Shown piece by piece: positions 48,336 to 58,600 of a stretch of 64,000 bases of DNA. Numbering within the stretch: position 1 is the stretch's first letter; each line of letters starts with the position of its first letter. A model generated the notes under the pieces. That model was given only the letters and a program-made list of their open reading frames with translations. It was not told where the DNA came from and did no database searches. This stretch comes from Owenia fusiformis. Its lineage: Eukaryota > Annelida > Polychaeta > Sabellida > Oweniidae. Location: the NCBI GenBank assembly GCA_903813345.2, contig CAIIXF020000003.1, positions 25,311,248-25,375,247 of the forward strand, given 5' to 3'. Both the position numbers and the translations under genes were made by a program.

Positions 48336-48925
48336 AAGACAATTTTTTATAGCGCTCACTCTTTGAGGAGTGAAAACTAAAACATATTTTTATAGTGCTC
48401 ACTCTTTCGGGAGTGAAAACTAAAACATATTTTTATAGTGCTCACTCTTTCGGGAGCGAAAACTAAATCATTTTTGTAGCGCTCTCTCTTTCAGGAGTGG
48501 AGACCAAAACATATTTTTATAGTGCTCACTCTTTCGGGAGCGGAAACTAAATCATATTTTCATAGTGCCCACTCTTTTTGGCGTGGAAACTAAATTATAT
48601 TTTTATGGCGCTCACTCTTCTTGGAGTGAAAACTAAAACACACTTTTATGGCACTCTTTTTGGAGTGGAAACTGAAACATATTTTTAGAGCACTTACTCT
48701 TTTTGGAGTGGAAACTAAAACATATTTTTATAGCGCTTACTCTTTTTGGAATTGGAAAATAAAACATATTTTTATTATGTGTTCACTCTTTCGGGAGCGG
48801 AAACTAAAACATATTTTTATAGCGCTCACTCTTTCGGGAGTGAAAACTAACATATTTTTATAGTGCTCACTCTTTAAGGAGTGAAAACTAAAACATGTTT
48901 TTATAGTGCTCACCACACCAGAAGT
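48336..48925. repeat. 43 bp minisatellite, about 14 copies, hairpin in each unit
   Basis: The unit is about 'atttttatagtgctcactc' + 'tttcgggagtgaaaactaaaacat'. Each copy carries CACTC/GAGTG separated by ~6 bp, so the array forms a row of short stem-loops. Copies vary (TTTCGG, TTTTTG, TTGAG in the loop). It lies beyond the last recognised exon of the CUB/LDLa gene; whether it is intronic is unknown. The two short frames through it are by-products. Confidence 0.8.
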
Positions 48926-49502
48926 GAAAACTAAATCAAACTCTAATACATTAATGTACATGTACATATATTTGAAAACAAAATTTGCAATTGGCAAAAT
49001 TAAAAATGTCTTATACAAATTCATGAAATCTCTAATATCACTGAACTAACTATTCAAGAAAAAAGTGATAGTCAACCATGGTAGAAATCCAAAATGGAAT
49101 ACAAACTGCTAAGTAATTGAATCATCAAGGAATAAGATAATCAGAGACTTAATATTATTGCCTAAAATTCAGCCATTCAGAATCAAAGAGAGAAGAATGT
49201 GTGACTACATCCTCCGATCACAGGGCTTCAAAATTCAGAATATATTCTTTCTTTTTACCCCCTGCAATAAGCAGTTAGCATTTCCCCGATTAAGAACTCG
49301 CAATCTGATTGGCTGTCGCAACACTGCGACAGAAATCATGTATAAGTCATTGCTCATAATTAGATCACGTGATTCAGTTTAATCGGTTACTTCCAAATTG
49401 GTTATAGCAGGGGGAAGAAGGAGGTACGGATTCTCGATACCTGCTTAGGAGGATGGTGTGACTATAGCTAGGAATCTCAAGAATGAGCAACAAGACACAT
49501 AC

Positions 49503-49649
49503 CACATATGGCTGATTTCTCGTCAGACTTATCTTCACAGTCAACAATATTGTCGCATTTCTTCCAGTTGTGAATACACTGACCATTGTCACATTCGAAC
49601 CAAGTAGGAGCCACACAGCTATTAGAAGTCGATGATGATACAGTTGTAA
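49503..49649 (-). CDS. Exon: LDLa domain 3
   Basis: Phase 1 to 1, 147 bp. A Ser/Thr-rich lead (TTVSSSTSNS) is followed by CVAPTWFECDNGQCIHNWKK and CDNIVDCEDKSDEKSAIC, a textbook LDLa with full Ca2+ site. It ends in a GTATGT donor, so the gene continues to the left, but I found no further exon. Confidence 0.95.
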
Positions 49650-52600
49650 CTGAAAATAAAACCAAGAAACTGAAACTACATATTTACAAATATATAAAGC
49701 CTTGCACAAATTTTTAAACAGATAACAAAAATTAAAACAAGGCATAACATGCAAAATGTCAACACCTGCCATTCGTTACAGATGTTGAACACCAACTGCC
49801 AAACATCAACTGCCAAATGCAGACCACCGAACACTGTCCACAAAAAAAGTTGGAGACTAAAACAATATTTTGGTGGTGACATAAAAATTATTGTAACTAA
49901 TTAAACCCTCTAACATTATCATATCAACTTTAATAAATATTATCATATCAGTCAATATAAGAAAATGAGATAACAATTGATAGAATTGGAAAACAGAAGC
50001 GTGAGTTTATCCAAGAAATATATTGTTAAGTTTAATCCCTACAAGGGTATATAGGTCCTTGCTAATACAAGCCATCTTAAATTATCAATTTAAATGGTTT
50101 AATTCTTCTTAACTACCATGAGTAATACCTGTATATACAATTTGAAAATAGGTGGTGCTGATTGTCATGTACCTTTGCAATTGAGTTCATCACTGCTAAT
50201 AGTCTCACTGGATGTTCTTTGACAATCTGGCCAGTCGTCACATATTTTTGTACTTGGTACACACTGGTATTTGTTAGAGCATAGTGTTTCATATGGCTTG
50301 CACACTTTGATTTTGGAGGCTGAGGAGAAATCCAAGTTGAGATATTAATATTAAATTTCCAAATATTAAGTACATTACAAATTCTGTTTCCTACAATCTA
50401 AAATCCAAACAAAATTTGAAATATGAACATTTGTGCAATTCAAAAAAATCTGAATGATATATTGCAAAAAAGTCACATATGTAATATTCTGTGTAAAATG
50501 TCACATAATTGTTACATGCTTGTACAATTCATCTGATTCTGAGTGATATGTCACAATTCAATTAATTCTGAATGGAACATCAAAAAAGGTCACATATGTT
50601 AAATACTTGTACAATTCAACAAATTCTGAGTGATACATTGCAAAAAGGTTGCATAATGTCACATACTTGTACAATTCAATAAATTCTAAGTGATACATTG
50701 CAAAAAGGTTGCACATGTCACATACTTGTACAATTCAATAAATTCTAAGTGATACATTGCAAAAAGGTTGCACATGTCACATACTTGTACAATTCAATAA
50801 ATTCTAAGTGATACATTGCAAAAAGGTTGCACATGTCACATACTTGTACAATTCAATAAATTCTAAGTGATACATTGCAAAAAGGTTGCCCATGTCACAT
50901 ACTTGTACAATTCAATAAATTCTAAGTGATACATTGCAAAAAGGTTGCACATGTCTTATACGTGTACAATTCAATAAATTCTAAGTGATACATTGCAAAA
51001 AGGTTGCACATGTCACATACTTGTACAATTCAATTAATTCTAAGTGATACATTGCAAAAAGGTTGCACATGTCACATACTTGTACAATTCAATAAATTCT
51101 AAGTGATATATTGCAAAAAGGTTGCATATGTCACATAATTGTACAATTCAATAAATTCTAAGTGATACATTGCAAAAAGGTTGCATATGTCACATAATTG
51201 TACAATTCAATAAATTCTAAGTGATACATTGCAAAAAGGTTGCACATGTTGTACAATTCAATAAATTCTAAGTGATACATTGCAAAAAGGTTGCACATGT
51301 CACATACTTGTACAATTCAACAAATTTTAAGTGATACATTGCAAAAAGGTTTCATATGTTAAATACTTGTACAATTCAACAAATTTTAAGTGATACATTG
51401 CAAAAAGGTTTCATATGTTAAATACTTGTACAATTCAACAAATTTTAAGTGATACATTGCAAAAAGGTTGCACATGTCACATACTTGTACAATGCAATAA
51501 ATTCTGAATGAATCACACAAAAAGGTTGTTACATATCTTTGGTATAACTAAGGTAACTTTACTTCTGCTTTTAGTATATCCAAATGAATTAATATTATAA
51601 CTAACTGTTCCAAAAACAAAATAATGGCTCCAGTTTTCAATTATCTTATATAATATTATAATAGGGATGTCATTATAAATGATCAAACCAGATAAGAAAT
51701 TCAATTAGAGGATGGAAATTACAGAATCATAGCCACAGTCAACAGTTCAACAAAATGGAAGGAATAATTAATTAAACCACTAAGGTGTTGGCACGAATTT
51801 AATCATGAAGATGATTAAATATAAATTCCTACTAAGATATTATTAATATTATTGTCATGCGCTAAGCACATGCAATCATAGGGTCATTCTCCTAGCTCAG
51901 GAATTCATGATTTTAAATCACATCCACCCTCAAGGCAAACATTGGTTGAAACGAAGAAATAATGAGTCATAACCTTAAAAACGAGAAAGAAGTAACGAAA
52001 GTGTATTTTATCAAAAATGTGACATATTCACAGTGAGTATTTCCCCAAAGTATTAAAAAACAAGAAAATATTATAAAAAAGTGTATTTCATTCAAAATGT
52101 AAATATGAAATACTTAAACTGATTCATTAGTAATTAGAATATTATAAAATCCCATGTGACCTGCAACTTATTGGGTATCTAAAAAACTTTTGGTCATAGT
52201 AAAAATCCTATACGAAAAACCTGTCGTAAAATACAGTGTAAATAGAAAATGATGAGTCGCCTGACTTCTAAATTCTTGTTAATTATAAGTGTATATGAAT
52301 ATAATATTATGCATACCTGAAAAATATAAAGTAGATCTATTCTGTATATTTCTAAGAATCTTTTCTTTTTTAATTAGGAATCAAAATTATATTATATCTT
52401 TATTAAAATAATAATCAATAAAAATGGACATTGTTTCTCCGCTCAATTTCTTAGTCACTACATTCTAAAAATGTCTGAGCTGATAAAAGCAAAATTAAAT
52501 GACTTAAAATGACCATATTATAATTTGTTCTACCAATTTTGCAATAAACAGTCCCTTATCCCACATACCAATAACTCCAGGGATTTTGGTAGATTTAGTA

Positions 52601-55600
52601 AACGCAAGGTAGAGATTGTCATTTGTTATGAATGGTAAAAATGTGGTTCTTCAAGGAAATACAGGGTGACCCAAAAAACAGAACCCTCCAAAAAAATAAT
52701 TTCTTTATTACATGTGTAATCAGGCTGAGCTTCATTTTTCATGTACAGAACCTACAATCTACGGATGATAATGTGTGACCAAATTTGTTACATAACATTC
52801 AATATTTTACTAGTTATGGCCATTTTAAAAATGTGCCCACTTTTGAAAGAGAGGAAAATGAAAGATTTTCATGTCAACCAAAAGGTTACACATCGTTTGT
52901 TTAAACCCATCACATTCTTTATGTCATCTTGAGGTGTGGTTGCACCTTCTGAGCGATATTTTGGGACTCAATGCAGTTACACACAGTGCTTTCAGGTGTT
53001 CTCATACCCCCATTCTTAGAAACCTCCTAGATAGGTGTAAGCTAATCACTTTCCCATTCAGATGTTAAACAGTTCTCTTTTCTTCCTCTTCCAACTCATT
53101 ATTCAACATTTGACTTTGAAATCACATGTCATGCAATGGTCTTGGCTGATCATACATTCTGTTGTCTTCATGATTTCTTAAGAAATCGAACGTTTGAAAT
53201 GTGCTTGCTCAGAGGCAGGGAATTTCAGTCATCTGATCTTTTACTAGGTGTTTAACCATTGCCTATTCTTCATTTGTTTCAATTAAAATATTAAATGAGA
53301 CTTTCATTTCATGTCTTCTTTGGAATTGCCTTCTGAATTTCTCAAAAAATCTCAAGAAATGATTTTGTCTCAATGTTGGTTTTCCTAAAATTGGACACAT
53401 TCTAAGATCATCCATCATATCACATATAATCAATTTTGTGTTACAAACTTGATATTGAATTATCATCCATAGATGGTAGATATTACTTACTCTGCAAGGA
53501 CATGGCACAAATCCAACGTTCATGCCCACACCAACAGGTATCTGGTAGGTTGCTGTGCAATTAATTAATTCTAAATTGTTGTTATTGTTGGGTGGATCTC
53601 TAATTAATTAACCAGGCTACTGACCAAGTCAACGTCCTTCTGCCTACGTGACATTCTGTGTGTCCAGTTAATCTGTACTAGCGTGAATAATACTAGACAT
53701 TAAAAATAATAAACATGAACTTGGGCTTAAATCACCTTATGGCCTGTTCTAGCCTCTTTTAACCATTCAAAGGGACTTAAAAATATTTAGATTTATCCAC
53801 AGAGAGCACTCACATTGAACTACTTTGAAAACTATTAGTTCAATCATCTTGTAGCATTATAGATATTTTCCTCCCCCATTGCTCTACAATTTTATTCAGA
53901 ATACCTTTTTCTAAAAACCTGCAGTTCCCTGCAAAATAATACAAAACTTTTTTGGGCACCCAGTATATGAGCTGTTATCGAAGTGCAGGTCACAGGTTGA
54001 AGAGTGGTACATAGAGTGGTCAGAGCAAGTCGCATATTACTGAGCTCCTACATTTTTGGAATATTTTAGTGGATAGAGTCAACAGTTTTTGATAATTTAT
54101 GGACAACATGCTACCTAATGTGTTAGAGAATCTTATTGATGTGTTATTTCAACAAGGACAAGGATTTATGGACTACAGAGTTCGAGGGACTTCTACAGAA
54201 ACAACAGTCACATTAAAATTTTCAAGCCATGACACTTCAAGTACACCAGAGGTCAAACACATGAACAGCAAGGCAAGGCGTAATATTAATAGGATTACTT
54301 GCTTCAATGAACATTTCAACTCGGTTGATTCAGGGAACAATACTGAAAGCAGCTATACTGGTCAATCAACTGTGGATTTAAACTCACAACCGTCAAGTAC
54401 ACCCAACTTGGAAAGTAGATCAACCCAAAACGAATCATTTTGCAATCAAGACATTGAGGGACCATCTCAAACAGTGAACCAGGGTTTGGGAAACAAGTCT
54501 AAACAATCATCTGAGATGAACACAGTAAAATGTCAAGATGTACAGTTGAAATTTCCAGATGATCCCTTAAGCCAGGCAGAAACTTTACCAGCTCCTAATA
54601 CATGTCCAGCTGAATATGATCAAATTCACAAGAATGAACCCAGTAACCTGTCTCCTATGAATGAACCATTACAAGAACAGGAACATCTTAGGAATAAACA
54701 TTATAATCATGAACCAATAATTGGAAAGACTCCGAGGATAAACAGTAACATTTCTGTGCAAAGGAATAAAGAAGTACAATGTTGCCCTACCATGAAGTGT
54801 GTCGAAACGCAGAGAACATTATTAACAAAAACAAAGGCTACTGATACGTTTCAACTGGCTAAGTACAGTCGAAGAAATATACAAACTCAAGTTATGAAGG
54901 ATGATTTGGAAACTGAGGAAGACACCAGCACAAAGGATTTTAATGAAATGTGCAAAGCTGCTGCAGAGAGATCATTGACCAAGTTTGACAATATGATCAA
55001 GTTGCAATTGAACCCTGACAATATCATTCAAAACTTTTAAAAACGTTTAAAAGTAAAGAACATCCTTTGATTTTGTTAAACAATTTGGATTAATCTATCT
55101 TGAGGACTCTTCAACATAGCATGAAATATTTTCCTTTTCTTATCTAATGACCATGCATTTGAAATGAGGCTAAATGACAATGACAGTGATTCACAGATTA
55201 TTTGTTTTTCAGAGCCAGATAAAGTGATTTCAATTAAATAATTGAACATTTGAACTGAACTTTTAACACTCTGTCTAGATTTAAAATTAAGAGGATGACA
55301 ATATTTACTCTTTAACTGAATTACATTTTATTAAGCAAATTGTGCATAGTATAGTAAATTGTTATCTGAGGCATTTATGACCACCACGTTGTTTCTGGAT
55401 CTCCAGTTACATAGGGCAACCCTAAATGCAGCATAGGATAACAATAATACTTTATATAATTTGTGATTGTTTTGAGATACTTGCACCCTCATATTATTAA
55501 CCAGCTCCAAATTTTAGGATAATGAAAAATGTATTTAACTCTACAGATAAAGTGAATTTTAATGAATTATTACATGAAGTTTAACACTTTGCTCTGACCA

Positions 55601-58600
55601 GCTTTAATTTAGGTTAAGGGGTTAACGTTTTATTTCTACCATTAATGATTAGTATTTAGCAAATTGTGCACAGTGAATTTTTATCTGAGGCATTTATGAC
55701 CGCCAAGTTGTTTCTGGATCTCCAGTTACATAGGGCAACCCTAAATGCAGCATAGGATAACAATGATACTTTATATAATTTGTGATTGTTTTGAGATACT
55801 TGCACCCTTATAGTATTAACCATTTTCAAATCCCTGATTATGAATATGTATTCATACTGTAACTGTAAAAAATATAGTGAAATAAAGGGGAAAAAAAAAA
55901 AAAAAAAAAAAAAAAAGTTGAAGAGTTTTTATAGCATTCCATAGCTTTTGTTGACAATATTTAAGAACATCCATGTGCAACCTTTTTATTCAATACCACA
56001 TGAACAGTAACAAAAATCATGACCTTGAATCAACTTTTATCAATGAATTATTAATATGAACAACATTTTATAATTAAATCCACATCTATATTGTACATAT
56101 GCGTCAATGAAAACAACATTAACTATCGATGATTACCTTCACAACTTGCTAATGATTCATCAGAGTTGTCTCCACAGTGGTTGGTACCATCACACATAGT
56201 GTCTCTACTGACACACCTATCGTTACTACAGGGGAAGTACCTGTACAGATCACAGCCATCTGGAAAATAATGTTTTAGGGTCGCAACATAGAACTGGTTT
56301 GTTGTTTAGTATATTTCACGGCTGGCCAACCAGTTGAGAAATTCCAGTTCACTGTTCTATTAATAGAATGTCATTTTTTCTGTGATTATAACAATTAAGA
56401 GGAATTCTTAACTTAAAGAAATTATTGTCAATAATCCAAGCTGATAATTCTATATTCACACAGGTATGCTTAGCATTTTATATCACTCTTTGGCTAAGAA
56501 AATGTAGGCTTTCTATAATTTTCAAAAATACATGGATTAGTTAATATTAGAGAAAGCTATATTAATGAAAAACATTGACCTTGTGTGAAAAGTTGAAAAC
56601 TTAAACTGATTGGTCAAGTTGGTGCTTAAATGCATGTCAATGGGTCAGGGCTTATAGTACAATACATATTTGATCCTGTGCCAAGACTATTGTCCTGAGA
56701 ACGTCTCAATCTTTTGCCTGTACGATTACAACATGGGAGAATTTTCTACGCCTCTTACACTTAAGATTTTTGTGTAGTTGAATCCACAATTATCTGGGTT
56801 TATCGGCAGAAAGAAGAAATTTTTGTTTTGATCACAATATTTGCATGTAAGATTTAACTTATTTCAACCGTCGAATTCCTCCATTTATTGGTACTTCCGG
56901 GCCAGTCAAACGAGGAATCCCCTTTTAAATCCAACCACCATCTTGAAAAGTGATGGAATCTCTCTCGATGATAAAGAAAAATGTTCCCATTCTGCCGATA
57001 AACCCAGATAATAGACATTGTGGATTCAACTACACAAAAAGAATTGAAGTAGGTATCTTCAGTGTAAGAGACGTAGAAAATTCTCCCATTTTGTAATCGT
57101 ACAGGCAAAAGATTGAGACGTTCTCAGGACTATAGTCCTGGCACAGGATAACAATACATAGTCAAATTTACCCCAAAAAGTAGCTGTCATGGCCTTTAAT
57201 TACAGTCTCAATATGAATTATATACCACATGAAAGCTTACATTAAATAAGTTCATAGTCTGGTAATATTAAATCCATTTATTGGTGTTCATTGTCACAGA
57301 CTTTATTACAATTTTTAAATGTAGCGATCTATCTTCAATAGCATGGGCAACTTCAATCTAGATCGCTTGCGGGATGAATTTATATTGCCATAGCAATTAA
57401 TCATTTTTTGACGTTGTTAAGGTTTAATGATGTAATAGTAGATTTACCTGTATTCATTTCAACTGTTTTCAATTTAAATTTAGTGATCATGGATGTGTAA
57501 TGACCCGAGGGCGCCCCAGGGGAATGACTAACTAACGAGCATAGTGTAACAAGCCAGATAAAGAAATAGAAATAAAGTGTGCTAAATTCAATGCCCCGAA
57601 TGGGAATCGAACCTACCCTTGGATCCGAAGTCTGATGCTCTACCGACTGAGCTATAAAGGCTTAAGCCACAACACCTGGACTGTAGTAGCAACTTGCTAT
57701 CAAGGGTCGTTACAATATCTCCCCCTTTGAAAGGACCACAGCCTCGTGGTCAGGCCTGCTTCCCTAACAGTGACTACCACACACACACAGGCGCAAAGGA
57801 TACAACCAATGCTTTGATCATCTGACACCAATGTAATGACCCGAGGGCGCCCCAGGGGAATGACTAACTAATGAGCATAGTGTAACAAGACAGATAAAAA
57901 AAGAAAGAAAGTGTGCTAAATTCAATGCCCGGCATGGAAATCGAACCTAGGACCCTTGGATCCGAAGTCTGATGCTCTACCAACTGAGCTATAAAGGCTT
58001 AAGCCGCTACAGCTGGACTGTAGTAGCAACTTGCTATCAAGGGTCGTTACAGATGCAGTTTGCATTCGAAACGTCTAAAACAAAAAATTGTAATAAAGTC
58101 TGTGACAATGAATACTAATAAATGCACAAGAAAGCTTGAAATTCAGAAAATGGTACTTTTGATTTGGTAGCAATATTCTGGATAAATACATCAATGGACT
58201 ATATTTGAATCAACAAGTGTAGATAAATCTCAGTCTTTAAAAGATGCGAAATCAAAATATGACCACTCACGTGATGTAGGGACAATAAACGCTGTGAAGG
58301 TAACTTCTAACAGGTCACTCATGTGATAGACTCCCTTCAGCCTCACATAAAAGCCACTTGTATCAACAAATCCATCAAAAGCATCTTGAGGGGTGTCATT
58401 GGCCTTATAATGCCCTAGTAAGGCACCATCTGATGATACACCACGTCTTATTTCAAGGCTATTGAGCCATTCTCGCCAACCTAGAACAAAAAGAAATCAT
58501 TAAAATTGGAAGAATGCCATGAATAAATTTTGTCAAAACATTCGAAAACATTCTCAAAACTAAAAAAAATAAGGAGAACCAAAAAAATACAAAATACCAA

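Larger units (their letters stand above)
54006..55916 (+). other. Processed retrocopy of an mRNA with poly(A) and target duplication
   Basis: A 1,911 bp intron-free unit lies between two copies of GTTGAAGAGT. It has a ~93 bp leader, a 313-codon open frame, an ~850 bp trailer, AATAAA at 55,881-55,886 and 26 A's (55,891-55,916). This is the signature of LINE-driven retrotransposition of a spliced transcript. It sits in an intron of the CUB/LDLa gene on the opposite strand. The clean poly(A) and perfect duplication make it recent. It may instead be a member of a repeated retroposon family; a genome search would tell. Confidence 0.85.
57496..58051 (-). mobile_element. Miniature LTR element (TRIM) with a tRNA-like segment in each LTR
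   Basis: Two direct repeats of ~220 bp (57,496-57,714 and 57,832-58,051), each starting TGTAATGACCC and ending GGGTCGTTACA on this strand, enclose 117 bp with no coding capacity. GATG flanks the whole (57,492-57,495 and 58,052-58,055), a 4 bp duplication as made by retroviral-type integrases. Read on the minus strand, the inner part begins TTGGTGTCAGATGATC (a primer-site-like TGG start) and ends AAAGGGGGAGATAT (a polypurine tract), so the element is in minus orientation, like the host gene. The LTRs are better than 90% alike, suggesting moderate age. It has no genes and must have relied on another LTR element. It looks structurally whole. Confidence 0.8.

Noticed and set aside
46738-49315. 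Inverted CCAAT-like words (CAGCCAATCAGA near 46,776 and TCTGATTGGCTG near 49,302) as a promoter signal or end repeats.
   Set aside because: They are 2.5 kb apart with no further matching sequence and no gene start nearby.
50456-51520. CRISPR-like regular repeats (59 bp) and similar arrays at 48.3 and 43.4 kb.
   Set aside because: Units are directly joined with no unique spacers and the genome is eukaryotic; these are minisatellites.
53491-53541. A 51 bp, phase 1-1 cysteine-rich candidate exon on the minus strand with a GTAAGT donor, between LDLa 1 and LDLa 2.
   Set aside because: The acceptor has no good pyrimidine tract, the peptide fits no LDLa pattern, and it lies inside the mariner-type element at 52,662-53,963.
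54099-55040. The 313-residue frame as a LINE ORF1.
   Set aside because: No ORF2 or reverse-transcriptase motif follows; the unit ends in a trailer, AATAAA and poly(A) as a processed mRNA copy does.
57593-57998. Two tRNA-Arg(UCG)-like genes on the minus strand.
   Set aside because: Acceptor and anticodon stems do not pair properly, and both lie at the same place inside matching LTRs, so they are parts of the miniature LTR element.
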